A stretch of DNA of 64,000 nucleotides from Archangium sp. (GCA_030681645.1 JAUXRX010000025.1:124001-188000); one strand, 5' to 3'. Positions 25,777 to 34,296 are shown, counted from the first letter of the stretch. Numbers and translations are program-made. Notes: a model not told the origin generated them from the letters alone.

Positions 25777-27888
25777 ATGACCACCACCTCTGCCACCACC
25801 ACGCCTGCCCACACCAAGGGTGCGCCGAAACCGCGGCGCGTCAGCCGCGGCGTCAAGCCACAGCTGCGATCGCTCTGGGCCCCCCTGCACCAGGACTGGG
25901 CGAGCATGTGGTCCGCCTTCGTCGGCAACTTCAAAGACATTCACACCCAGAAGAGCCTGCCGCAGGACGTGCTGGCAGGTCTCACGGTGGCCGCCGTCGC
26001 GCTGCCGTTGAACCTGGCGCTGGCCGTGGCCAGCGGCCTGCCTCCTGCCGCGGGCCTCGTCGCAGGTGCCATCGGCGGGCTGATCGCCGGCTTCGTCGGT
26101 GGAGCTCCGCTGCAGGTGACCGGCCCCGCCGCGGCGCTCGCCTCGATCGTCGCGGCGATCGCGCTGGGCTTCGGCGCGCAGGGCGTGGCCATGGCGGCGA
26201 TCATGGTGGGCGGCTTCCAGCTCATCCTCGCGTTCACCCGCGCCGGCCACCTGATGGCGAAGGTGCCGGAGAGCGTGTTGGCGGGCTTCACCACCGGCGT
26301 CGGCATCAAGCTGCTGGACCAGCAGATCCCCGAGCTGCTCGGCTTCGACTACCGGGTCTCCGAGCTGGCCGCGATGATCGACCGCCCCGACTGGCTGCGC
26401 GAGGTGGAATGGCTGGCGGTGGTGTGCGGGCTCTTCGTCGCCCTGCTGGTGGTGGGCACGGCGCGCTTCAAGCGCTTCCCCGCGGCCATCGTGGGGGTGG
26501 GCCTGATCACCTTCATCGCCAACTACGTGGGCTGGGACATCACCCGGGTCGGCGAGGTGCCCAGCTCGTTCCCGCCCCTGTCCATTCCCACGATCGCCGA
26601 CGGGCAGATGGGGGCGCTGATCCTCGCGGTGTTCCCGCTGGCCTTCCTGGCGTCTGCCGAGTCGCTGCTCGCCGCGCGCGCCGTCGATCGCATGCTGGGC
26701 GAGAACGTGGTGCGGCCCAACCAGCCCAGCCTCGAGCTCTTCGGCCAGGGCCTGGCCAACGTGGTGGTCGGCTTCTTCTCGGGCATGCCGGTGACCGGCG
26801 TGGTGGTGCGCAGCGGCGTCAACGTGCAGAGCGGCGCCCGCACCAAGGTGGCGACGATTCTCCACGCGCTCTTCCTGGGCGCGGCCGTGCTGCTGATGTC
26901 GGGGCTGATCGCCCGCGTGCCGCTGGCCGCCCTGGCCGGGCTGCTGTGCGTCATCGGGGTGCGCCTCATCGACGTGGGCACGCTCCTCGCCCTGCTCCGC
27001 GAGGAAAAGGTCGAGGCGGTCGCTTTCCTGGTGACCTGCGCCGGCACGGTGAGCGGACACCTCATGGCGGGCCTGGTGGTCGGCCTCGTCATTCACGCGA
27101 TCAACCACTTCTTCGTGCACCGCCACGACGTGAAGGAGGACGAGAAGTCCCCGCTGCCGAACGGGGTGCGGGCCGTGTTGCCGAAGGAACTCGCGCGGGC
27201 CAGGCAGGTGCACGTCGACAGCACCGGCAGCGCCGCCGAGTGGATGGCGCACGTGCGCAGCACCCCGGTGGTGCCCACCACCGCCTTCGTGCACCCCCAG
27301 GCCGCGGTGATCGGCCGGGTGGTGCTGGGTGAGAACGTGCACATCGCCGCCGGGAGCTCGGTGCGCGCCGACGAAGGCTCGCCCTTCTTCATCGGCCCCA
27401 ACACCAACATCCAGGACGGCGTGGTGATCCACGCCCTCAAGCAACGGCACGTGCTGGTCGACAACGAGAAGTGGGCGGTCTTCGTGGGCCGCAACGTGTC
27501 GATCGCACACGACGCCCTGGTGCACGGGCCCTGCTACGTGGGCGACGACACCTTCATCGGCTTCAAGGCCGTGGTGCACGACTCGGTGGTCGGGCGCGGG
27601 TGCTTCGTGGGCATCGGCGCCATCGTGGTGGGGGTGCAGGTGCCCGACGGGCGCTTCGTGCCCCACGGCCACATCGTCGACACGCAGGACAAGGCCGACG
27701 CGCTGGGCGTCGCGACCGACGCCCAACGGCACTTCAACGAAGACGTGGTCGACGTGAACCGGGGCCTCGCGGCCGCCTATCGCCGCCTCGTCACCGCGGG
27801 CCACCCTCCGCCCCGCCTCACCGGCGGCAATGACACCACCCCCATCTGGGACGAGCGCTGGGCTCGACCCACCAACGATCGCTTCTAG
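25777..27888 (+). CDS. SulP family anion transporter fused to a gamma-class carbonic anhydrase
   Basis: Protein of 703 residues. Residues ~50-455 are a SulP (SLC26-type) transporter: LPQDVLAGLTVAAVALPLNLALA, GAPLQVTGPAAALAS, FSGMPVTGVVVRSGVNVQSGA. The usual C-terminal STAS domain is missing; instead residues ~500-690 form a Cam/CcmM-like gamma-carbonic anhydrase. The zinc ligands are His552 (VVIHAL), His578 (SIAHDA) and His583 (LVHGP), with Arg530-Asp532-Glu533 (VRADEG), NIQDG and the C-terminal helix HFNEDVVDVNRGL. The 26-residue gap between the first two His and lack of an acidic loop match CcmM rather than Cam. A bicarbonate transporter with its own CO2/bicarbonate converter is the natural reading. 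A GTG 14 codons upstream is an alternative start. Confidence 0.93.
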   Translation: MTTTSATTTPAHTKGAPKPRRVSRGVKPQLRSLWAPLHQDWASMWSAFVGNFKDIHTQKSLPQDVLAGLTVAAVALPLNLALAVASGLPPAAGLVAGAIGGLIAGFVGGAPLQVTGPAAALASIVAAIALGFGAQGVAMAAIMVGGFQLILAFTRAGHLMAKVPESVLAGFTTGVGIKLLDQQIPELLGFDYRVSELAAMIDRPDWLREVEWLAVVCGLFVALLVVGTARFKRFPAAIVGVGLITFIANYVGWDITRVGEVPSSFPPLSIPTIADGQMGALILAVFPLAFLASAESLLAARAVDRMLGENVVRPNQPSLELFGQGLANVVVGFFSGMPVTGVVVRSGVNVQSGARTKVATILHALFLGAAVLLMSGLIARVPLAALAGLLCVIGVRLIDVGTLLALLREEKVEAVAFLVTCAGTVSGHLMAGLVVGLVIHAINHFFVHRHDVKEDEKSPLPNGVRAVLPKELARARQVHVDSTGSAAEWMAHVRSTPVVPTTAFVHPQAAVIGRVVLGENVHIAAGSSVRADEGSPFFIGPNTNIQDGVVIHALKQRHVLVDNEKWAVFVGRNVSIAHDALVHGPCYVGDDTFIGFKAVVHDSVVGRGCFVGIGAIVVGVQVPDGRFVPHGHIVDTQDKADALGVATDAQRHFNEDVVDVNRGLAAAYRRLVTAGHPPPRLTGGNDTTPIWDERWARPTNDRF

Positions 27889-27900
27889 GAGCCCCCCGCC

Positions 27901-28788
27901 ATGTTCTTCATCGGTCTCATCATCGGTCTCGCGCTGTACCTGTGGTGGATGGCGAAAGACGCCTTCTTCCTCGTCGACGAGGGGCAGGTGGGCCTCGTCA
28001 TCCGCTTCGGGGCGGCCCGCCATGGCCCTGACGGCAAGCTGCTCCTCGCCGGGCCGGGCCTTCACTTCAAGTGGCCCTTCGAGCAGGCGAAGGTGGTCTC
28101 GCTGCGCGAGCAGCTGATCACCCTGGGCGGGGAACAGGGCGCCGAGCCCATGATGCTCAACGACGGCACCGTCATCCGCCTGCAGTCGATGCTCCGCTAT
28201 GCGCCGCAGCGCGAGGGCATCGCCAAGTACCTCTTCGGGCTGCACCACCGCAGGGAACACGTGGCCGGGCTCTTCTCGAGCCTGCTGCGCAACGAGATCG
28301 CCAACGTGAAGGGGCCGGTGATGCAGGCCGACCTCAAGACGCTGGGCGACGACCTGGGCGGCTCGTTCGCGCTGGTGCGGCGCGACCGCAAGCTGCTCAA
28401 CGACCGCATCGCCGACTTCGCCCGCAAGGAGCTGGGCGACTACGGCGTGACCTTCGAGGCCGTCGACATCACCGACATCCACCCGCCGGACGAGCTGGCC
28501 GACGCGCTCAACGCCGTGATGAGCGCGCGCGCCGAGGCCGAGGCGATGCGCTTCCGCAGCCAGAGCGAGTGCGCGCAGCGGGTGATGGCCGCCGAGCAGG
28601 GCGTGGAGATCGCCCGCACCCGCGCCGCCGCGGTGGAAGAAGAGATCACCGAGCTGGGCCGCCACCTGGGCGCGCTGGACAGCGGGGGCGTGCTGGACGC
28701 CTACCTCTCGCGACGCCGGGCCGAGGTGCTCTCGGAATCGCGCACCGTGTACCTGAAGGACGAGCCGCAGAACGGAGCTGCCCGATGA
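27901..28788 (+). CDS. SPFH/band-7 membrane protein 1
   Basis: Protein of 295 residues. One N-terminal membrane segment (FFIGLIIGLALYLWW) is followed by an SPFH domain: DEGQVGLVIRFGAAR, AGPGLHFKWPFEQAKVVSLREQ, NDGTVIRLQSMLRYAP, then DYGVTFEAVDITDIHPPDELADALN and an Ala/Glu-rich helix, as in HflC/prohibitin. It starts 12 bases after the SulP-carbonic anhydrase gene with AGGAG at about 27887-27891 as ribosome binding site. SPFH proteins oligomerise into membrane scaffolds; here it probably organises or regulates the transporter. Confidence 0.9.
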   Translation: MFFIGLIIGLALYLWWMAKDAFFLVDEGQVGLVIRFGAARHGPDGKLLLAGPGLHFKWPFEQAKVVSLREQLITLGGEQGAEPMMLNDGTVIRLQSMLRYAPQREGIAKYLFGLHHRREHVAGLFSSLLRNEIANVKGPVMQADLKTLGDDLGGSFALVRRDRKLLNDRIADFARKELGDYGVTFEAVDITDIHPPDELADALNAVMSARAEAEAMRFRSQSECAQRVMAAEQGVEIARTRAAAVEEEITELGRHLGALDSGGVLDAYLSRRRAEVLSESRTVYLKDEPQNGAAR

Positions 28789-29672
28789 GCGCAATGGACT
28801 GGTTGATGCTTTCCCTCGGAGCGGCGGCGGGCGCGGCCGGGGTGACGTTGATCCTGCTGGCGACGCGTGGCTTCTACATCGGCGTGGAAGACGAGCACGT
28901 GGCGCTGGTGACGAAGTTCGGCAAGCTGGTGGCGAAGTACGACAAGCCGGGCCTGGTGCTGTACCCGGGCAGGTGGCTGCCCTGGGTGAAGGTGGAACAG
29001 GTGTCGCTGGCCCGCGACTTCCGCGTCATTCACGATCTCCGGCTCAACGACGCGCGCGGCACCACCGTGGTAGCAGACCTGTGGGTCGAGCTGCGCATCG
29101 TCGACCCGGAGAAGGCGCTGTTCGCGGTGGAAGACTGGGACAAGGCCACCCAGAACCTCATCCTCCACGCGGCGATGACCATTCTGGGGAGCCGGGACTT
29201 CCAGGCGATCCTCGACGATCGGAGCGAGCTGGGCGCCAAGCTGCAACGCGACGTCTCGGCCGAGACCGAGCGCTGGGGCGTGAAGGTCGACCAGGTGTTC
29301 GTGAGGCACGTGGCGCTGCTGCCCGAGGTCTCGCGGCAGGTCTTCGGCACGGTGGCGGCGCGCCTCGAGCGGGCCCGCGCGGTGTTGGTCGAGCAGGGAC
29401 GGCTCGACGTGGCCCAGCTCGAGGCCGAGACCGCGCGGCGCGTGGCGGTGCTCGTGGGCGAGGCGAAGTCGCAGTACCCGCTCGCCGTGGGCCGGGCGCT
29501 GCAGAAGCTCAAGAGCAAGCCGAAGGTGTTCGAGGCGTACAACGCGCTCTACGAGCTGGCCCAGGTGCGCGGCGCGCACACCGTCGCGTTCAGGGGCTTC
29601 GACGGGAAGGACCTGCGGGCCCTCGACGCAGCCATGCTCCCCGACGTGCAGCCGGTCGCGCGAACGGGGTGA
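28785..29672 (+). CDS. SPFH/band-7 membrane protein 2
   Basis: Second SPFH protein, 295 residues, only distantly like the first. N-terminal membrane segment (MLSLGAAAGAAGVTLILLATRG), then VEDEHVALVTKFGKLVAKYDKPGLVLYPGRWLPW, SRDFQAILDDRSELGAKLQRDVSAE and a helical C-terminus (LEAETARRVAVLVGEAKSQY). The ATG overlaps the first SPFH stop (ATGA), giving an HflK/HflC-like pair. Its last 83 bases overlap, antisense, the end of the Kelch gene. Confidence 0.9.
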   Translation: MSAMDWLMLSLGAAAGAAGVTLILLATRGFYIGVEDEHVALVTKFGKLVAKYDKPGLVLYPGRWLPWVKVEQVSLARDFRVIHDLRLNDARGTTVVADLWVELRIVDPEKALFAVEDWDKATQNLILHAAMTILGSRDFQAILDDRSELGAKLQRDVSAETERWGVKVDQVFVRHVALLPEVSRQVFGTVAARLERARAVLVEQGRLDVAQLEAETARRVAVLVGEAKSQYPLAVGRALQKLKSKPKVFEAYNALYELAQVRGAHTVAFRGFDGKDLRALDAAMLPDVQPVARTG

Positions 29673-32268
29673 GCAGGAGCAGCAGGCCGAACACGAGCGC
29701 GGCGGCGGGGTCACCCGTCGCCTCGCAGGCGCAGCCGACGGCGAGGCGTCGATGAGCAGGCGCTCCTCCGCCGGTTCCGGCGTCTGCCACGCCGGCGTCT
29801 GCTGAACCCGCGTCGGGCGATCCTGCGTCAGGCACGCCCGCGTCAGGCAGCGGGAAGGCGATCAGGATCGGCACGCCCACGCTGGTGGCGCCGTTGACGA
29901 TGACGCGCGCGAGGTGCCACCCGGGCTGGACCGTCGCGGGTACGGTGGCCACCGCTGAGCCGGCGGTCCAGGCATGCGTGGGCGCGAAGCGCGCGTCGAG
30001 GTTGTCGAGACGCTCGAGCCGCAACAGGGGAAAGCTCGCCTCGGCCTCGTTGTAGAGCCCATGGCTGCCGGGGCGCATGAAGCCCGAACCCGTGAAGGTG
30101 AACGAGTCGCCGGGCTGCACGCGCGGCAGCGGACCGTCGAGCCGCGGCTTCAGCGCGTCGATCGGCGTGAGGCCGTCGTCGAACGTCTCGGCCGACTCGA
30201 GCGGTGACCCCATCGCACGCCCGCCGGCGATCAGCGCGCGGCCGTCGAGCAACCGGGTGGCGGCGGCCGCAGCGCGCGGGGCCCGGACGTTCGAGGTGGT
30301 CATCGCGCGCGTGCGCGGATCGTAGAGGTCGACCGCGCCGCTCTCGCCCGCGAGGTCGGTGCCCCCGGCCAGGAGCACCTTGCCTCCCGGCATCGGCACC
30401 ACTGCCGCTCCCGAGCGCGCCACCGACAGCGCACCGACGCTGGACCACGCACCACCGTCCGGGTCGAACTCTTCGACGGCTGCCGTGCCCCCGCCCGCGA
30501 GGAGCACCCGCCCATTGGGGAGCAGGGTGACGGCGGGCCCGTCGTGCGCCACGGCCGTCGGCGCGCTGGGAGTGAAGCGGTCGGCCTGGGGATCGTAGAG
30601 ATCGACGGGGGTCGAGTCGCCCCCCACCAGCACCCTTCCGTCCTGCAGGAGCGTGGCGAAGTGATCGGCCCGCCCCACGCTCATGGCGTTGCCCGCGAGC
30701 GCCCAGGTGCCGAGCTGGGGGTCGTAGAGCTCGGCGGTCGGCAGTGACGGGCCGACGGAGAGCTCGCGGCCTCCGGTGACGAGCACCTTCCCTGAAGGGA
30801 GGAGCGTGGCCCGGTGACTGACGCGCGCCGTGCTCATCGAACCCGTGGCGACGAAGGCCCCGGTGACCGGGTCGAAGAGCTCGCAGCCTGCCTTCGGCAC
30901 CCCCAGGGAAGCGCCGCCCGTGAGCAGCACCTGGCCCGAGCGGAGCAGCGTCGCGGTGTGCCCTTCGCGGCCCAGGCGCAGGCTGGCGGTGGGAGCCCAG
31001 GTCCCCGCGACGGGATCGAAGAGCGCGCCGGTCGTCGGCGCGCCTTCGCCTCCCGCGGCCAGCACCAGGCCGGAGGGCAGCAGGGTGAGGGTGTGCCTGG
31101 CCCGGGCGCCCGGGAGCCCGCCGGCGTCGGCCCAGGACGGCACGGAGGGATCGTAGACCTCGAGCAGGTCGACCAGGCCCCCGCTGTTGCCGCCGCCCGC
31201 GATCAGCACCTCACCGCTGGGGAGCAGGACCGTGGCGTGCTCCTGGCGGAAGCCGGCGCTCGACATCGGCAGCAACGTCCAGCCCGCGTCGCGCGGATCG
31301 TAGACCTCGCCCGGGCGCTGGGTGCTGCCCCCGCCGTAGACGAGGACGTTGCCGTTGGGCAGGAGCGCGCCGCCGACGCCGGTGCGGGTGAAGGCCATGG
31401 GCGTGGTGAGCGACCAGCCACCGTCGCGGGGCTCGTAGATCGCAGCGCTGGCGAGCGCGCCCGAGCTGCGCAGGGGGCCCGAGCCTCCCGCGATCAGCAC
31501 GCGGCCGTCGGCGAGCACCACCGCGGCGTGGTTGTACCGGGCCTCTGCGGGGAGCTCGCCGGCGTCGTTCCAGTCGCCCGTCGCGGGGTCGAACAGCTCG
31601 GCGGTGGGCGTCACCAGCGCCAGGGGATCGTGGTACCCGCCGACGATCAACACCTTCCCGTCCTCGAGGCGCGAGGCCGTGTGCTCACCCCGAATGAGCT
31701 GCATCGGCGCGGTCGGCGTCCAGCCGCCGTCGGGCGAGCCCACCAGGCCGCCCAGCACGCCGGAACGGGACCCGGCCACCAGCAGCCGGCCGTCGAGGAG
31801 CGAGGTGGCGGTGTGCCGTTCGCGCGGCGCTGCGAGCGGGGCCAGCGCCGTCCAGGTCGAGGTGAGTGGATCGAACGACGCGATCTCCGCGCTGGACGAG
31901 AGGAAGGTGTCCTTGCCTCCGAGCACCAGCACGTGGCCGGAGCTCAACACCGTCGCGGTGTGGAAGAAGTGTGCGCTCGGCATCGGCGACAGGGCCCCGC
32001 TCGCGCCGGTCTGAGGGTCGAACAGCTCGACGCTGGCCAGGCCCGTGGTGGTGTCGGTGCCCCCGGTGAACAACACCTTGCCGGTGGGGAGCAGCGTGGC
32101 CGTCACCTGGCCCCGGGGCGTGGTCAACCTGCCGACGTCACCGAGCAGCGGGGCGTGCGAGACCGCGGCCTCGCGCGGCGGAGCGCAGGCGCACAGCACG
32201 GCGAGGAGGAGTGTCGGAGTCGCCCGGTTCAGAGCCAGTGATTGTGGGGGAAAGCGGCTGCGGGTCAA
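29590..32268 (-). CDS. Kelch-repeat surface lipoprotein with MYXO-CTERM-like tail
   Basis: Protein of about 892 residues with some 14 Kelch-type repeats (pattern ATLLPTGKVLFTGG, ELFDPQTG, about 50 residues apart) forming beta-propellers. An N-terminal lipoprotein signal (TPTLLLAVLCAC) and a C-terminal DAG-rich linker (PDAGVPDAGSPDAG) lead to VGCACEATGDP, a membrane segment and Arg cluster, the layout of MYXO-CTERM sorting tails. The start is uncertain: TTG 32268 gives the shortest reasonable leader; ATG 32334 adds 22 residues. The C-terminal extension after the Arg cluster overlaps the SPFH2 gene antisense. Probably cell-surface displayed. Confidence 0.83.
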   Translation of the reverse strand: MTRSRFPPQSLALNRATPTLLLAVLCACAPPREAAVSHAPLLGDVGRLTTPRGQVTATLLPTGKVLFTGGTDTTTGLASVELFDPQTGASGALSPMPSAHFFHTATVLSSGHVLVLGGKDTFLSSSAEIASFDPLTSTWTALAPLAAPRERHTATSLLDGRLLVAGSRSGVLGGLVGSPDGGWTPTAPMQLIRGEHTASRLEDGKVLIVGGYHDPLALVTPTAELFDPATGDWNDAGELPAEARYNHAAVVLADGRVLIAGGSGPLRSSGALASAAIYEPRDGGWSLTTPMAFTRTGVGGALLPNGNVLVYGGGSTQRPGEVYDPRDAGWTLLPMSSAGFRQEHATVLLPSGEVLIAGGGNSGGLVDLLEVYDPSVPSWADAGGLPGARARHTLTLLPSGLVLAAGGEGAPTTGALFDPVAGTWAPTASLRLGREGHTATLLRSGQVLLTGGASLGVPKAGCELFDPVTGAFVATGSMSTARVSHRATLLPSGKVLVTGGRELSVGPSLPTAELYDPQLGTWALAGNAMSVGRADHFATLLQDGRVLVGGDSTPVDLYDPQADRFTPSAPTAVAHDGPAVTLLPNGRVLLAGGGTAAVEEFDPDGGAWSSVGALSVARSGAAVVPMPGGKVLLAGGTDLAGESGAVDLYDPRTRAMTTSNVRAPRAAAAATRLLDGRALIAGGRAMGSPLESAETFDDGLTPIDALKPRLDGPLPRVQPGDSFTFTGSGFMRPGSHGLYNEAEASFPLLRLERLDNLDARFAPTHAWTAGSAVATVPATVQPGWHLARVIVNGATSVGVPILIAFPLPDAGVPDAGSPDAGSADAGVADAGTGGGAPAHRRLAVGCACEATGDPAAALVFGLLLLLTPFARPAARRGAWLRRGPAGPSRRSP

Positions 32269-32417
32269 GACGCAGGCCGTTCGGCCGGGACGCGCCTGCA
32301 CTGCGACTTGAGTTCTGCGTGGCAGAGGGTTCATGGATGCGCGTGCGGGCGGTCCCCGCTGAGGCGATCAGCAGTGGGGTCTTCGCCAGGGCGGAGCGCC
32401 TCGCACGGAGGTGGGTC

Positions 32418-32864
32418 ATGGCAACCACGAACAAGCGAGTGCAGTTGGAGCAGGAGATCGTCGAGGCCTTCGGGCTCGTGCCTGAGTGGTCGAAGCTGAT
32501 TCCTGATTCTGCGATCGAAGGCTTCTGGCGAACGATGCGCGACTTCCAGCTCGGGGAAACGAAGCTCCCCAACAAGTACAAGGAGCTGATCGGCCTGGCG
32601 GTGTCTGGCGCGACGCGCTGCAGGTACTGCCAGCTGTTCCACGTCGAAGCGGCGCGGCTGAACGGCGCGACCGAAGAAGAGATCGCCGAGGCCTGCATGA
32701 TGGGCGCGCACACGATGTCGGCGAGCACGTTCCTCAACGCGGAAGGGATCGACTACGAGCAGTTCAAGCGCGAGACGCTGAAGATCGTGGGCAACATCAA
32801 GGCGCAGCAGGCGCAACAGGGCGTGGGGAAGAAGCCGGAGAGCCGGACGGGGGCGCGTGTCTGA
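32418..32864 (+). CDS. carboxymuconolactone decarboxylase / AhpD-like family protein
   Basis: Protein of 148 residues with the AhpD fold signature: KYKELIGLAVSGATRCRYCQLFHVEAARLNGATEEEIAEA, containing Glu, CxxC and His of the peroxidase-type active site. AhpD proteins reduce partners through the CxxC pair; family members may instead be decarboxylases. GGAGGTG directly upstream (32408-32414) makes the ATG clear; the frame is open further 5' but lacks such a site. Overlaps the next gene. Confidence 0.9.
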   Translation: MATTNKRVQLEQEIVEAFGLVPEWSKLIPDSAIEGFWRTMRDFQLGETKLPNKYKELIGLAVSGATRCRYCQLFHVEAARLNGATEEEIAEACMMGAHTMSASTFLNAEGIDYEQFKRETLKIVGNIKAQQAQQGVGKKPESRTGARV

Positions 32865-33159
32865 CGAGCCCGTCCTCGAGCGGTTGATCGCCGACGGCTT
32901 CGTGCGCCGGCAGTCGAATCGCTGCGTGCCGGCCGAGCGCTGGCACGCAGCGGTAGCGCGCGCAGCCACGTCGCTGCTCGCCCGGGGCGAAGACCTCGAT
33001 GATCTGCGGGTGCCCGTGGCCTGGGCGCTGAGCGAGACGTACGGCGAGTGCACCAATGATGAGGACCTGGTGCAGATGGTGGCGCTGATGACGCCGCTGA
33101 CCGCCGTCGCGCCAGACCTGTCTCCCTCGCCCTGTGGAGCGGGGAGAGGGCCGGGGTGA
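32857..33159 (+). CDS. small hypothetical protein whose C-terminus is repeat-encoded
   Basis: Protein of 100 residues starting at a GTG that overlaps the AhpD-like stop. Residues 1-85 look like a small helical domain (EPVLERLIADGFVRRQSNRC, LNDEDLVQMVALMTPL-like end). The last dozen residues (LSPSPCGAGRGPG) and the stop codon come from an intergenic palindromic repeat, so the original C-terminus may have been shortened or replaced. Family not recognised. Confidence 0.62.
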   Translation: MSDEPVLERLIADGFVRRQSNRCVPAERWHAAVARAATSLLARGEDLDDLRVPVAWALSETYGECTNDEDLVQMVALMTPLTAVAPDLSPSPCGAGRGPG

Positions 33160-33163
33160 GGGC
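33121..33163. repeat. intergenic palindromic repeat, copy 4 (overlaps coding sequence)
   Basis: Forward copy, slightly diverged (CCCTCGCCCTGTGGAGCGGGGAGAGGG). It provides the last 13 codons and the TGA of the preceding gene and lies 10 bases from the stop of the convergent RelA/SpoT-like gene. Confidence 0.87.
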
Positions 33164-33173
33164 CGAACGGCAA

Positions 33174-34238
33174 TCAGTCGACGAGGACGACGTCGACGCC
33201 TTCGTGGATCGGCGCCTCTGACGAAGGGTCGAGGAAGAGCCAGCGCAAGAGCGCGCGGTAGAAGCCGAAGAGCGGCAGGCGCTCGGCGACCTCGTCGCGC
33301 ACGCGCTCGCGGGTGGTCTTGAAGCTGGCGTGGCTCTCGCGGGTGAGGCGCTCGCGTTCGTGCAGGAAGTTCGACAGCGGCTGCACCTGAATCTCGAAGG
33401 TGCGGCCGGCCCAGTGCACCACCGACTTGAGCGCGGACCAGCCCGATTGTTTGCGCGAAGGGTTCTTCAGGTAGTCCTTGGTCTCGACGAACTCGAGGCG
33501 CTGGTACGACGCGTCGGTGGGCAGTCCGCGCGCGGCGAGGCGCTCCTGGGTGAAGGCGAGGCCCGCGAAGTGTTCCTGCAGGCGGTACGCATCTTCTTCG
33601 GCGCCGACCACCACCTTGATGCCGAAGACGTCCTTCACGTAGCGGCCGAGGTGACGCAGCTGCTTGTCGCGCAGGACGATGGAGTCGAGATCGAAGAGCT
33701 CGTCGACGACCTTGTTCCAGATCTCTTCCTCGGCCTTGATGCGCGTGAGGATGCGGTAGACGTTGAGCGGCGTGGGGCCGGCGGGCTCGTACTCGACGAC
33801 GTTGGACACGAGGGCGGCGCGCATCCACCCGCGGTGATCGGCGATGGCGAGGCGCGCGAGGATTCTCGTGCCGAGATCGAGGTCGGTGGACGAGGCCACG
33901 TCCTCTTCGGACACATCGACGGTGAGGGTGAAGCGCTCGCGGGTCCGTTCGATCTCGCCGATGGCCGAGCTGCGCAGCGCGAAAGCTCCGAGCAGCTCAG
34001 GCGCGAGCAGGCCGGCGAGGTGGTGCAGGTCTTTCTCCCCGCGGCGGATCATCGCGCCGAACTCCGCGCGGGCCTGCGTGAGCGCGGCGCGGGAGAACAC
34101 GAGCCGGCCACCGAACGTCCCCGCCTCGAGTTCGTTCCGGGCCCGCTTGAGTGCCATCACCAGCTCGTTGAGCGCAGGGGCCTGGCTCACCATCCACAAG
34201 GGTGAGACCTCGAGCGATCTGCCCTCTTCGACGTTCAT
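33174..34238 (-). CDS. divergent RelA/SpoT-domain protein
   Basis: Protein of 354 residues. The N-terminal ~150 residues are helical and unrecognised. Residues ~160-310 align by eye with the ppGpp synthetase domain: KDVFGIKVVVGAEEDAYRLQ matches the DLxGIRxxxxxxxDxYxL block with catalytic Asp203, and VETKDYLKNPSRKQSGWSAL then TFEIQVQPLSNFLHERE match the KDYIxxPKxNGYxSLH and EIQIRT blocks with catalytic Glu282. The guanine-stacking Tyr is Trp267, the following His is Lys271, and the Arg-Thr of EIQxRT is lost. It may be an altered alarmone synthetase or an inactive relative. Stands alone between two palindromic repeats. Confidence 0.72.
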   Translation of the reverse strand: MNVEEGRSLEVSPLWMVSQAPALNELVMALKRARNELEAGTFGGRLVFSRAALTQARAEFGAMIRRGEKDLHHLAGLLAPELLGAFALRSSAIGEIERTRERFTLTVDVSEEDVASSTDLDLGTRILARLAIADHRGWMRAALVSNVVEYEPAGPTPLNVYRILTRIKAEEEIWNKVVDELFDLDSIVLRDKQLRHLGRYVKDVFGIKVVVGAEEDAYRLQEHFAGLAFTQERLAARGLPTDASYQRLEFVETKDYLKNPSRKQSGWSALKSVVHWAGRTFEIQVQPLSNFLHERERLTRESHASFKTTRERVRDEVAERLPLFGFYRALLRWLFLDPSSEAPIHEGVDVVLVD

Positions 34239-34259
34239 GCGGGACCTATATACCTGTGT

Positions 34260-34296
34260 CTCCCTCTCCCCGAGGGGGAGAGGGTTGGGGAGAGGG
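34260..34296. repeat. intergenic palindromic repeat, copy 5
   Basis: Short variant (CTCCCTCTCCCCGAGGGGGAGAGGGTTGGGGAGAGGG) 21 bases upstream of the RelA/SpoT-like gene. The rest of the 99 bases to the SDR stop shows nothing recognisable. Confidence 0.85.

Noticed and set aside
25756..28794. Very long open frame (over 1000 codons) on the minus strand opposite the SulP operon
   Set aside because: Its composition is dominated by His, Arg, Asp and Gln, with no domain or start signal, as expected of the antisense of a high-GC gene; the plus-strand genes have clear families.
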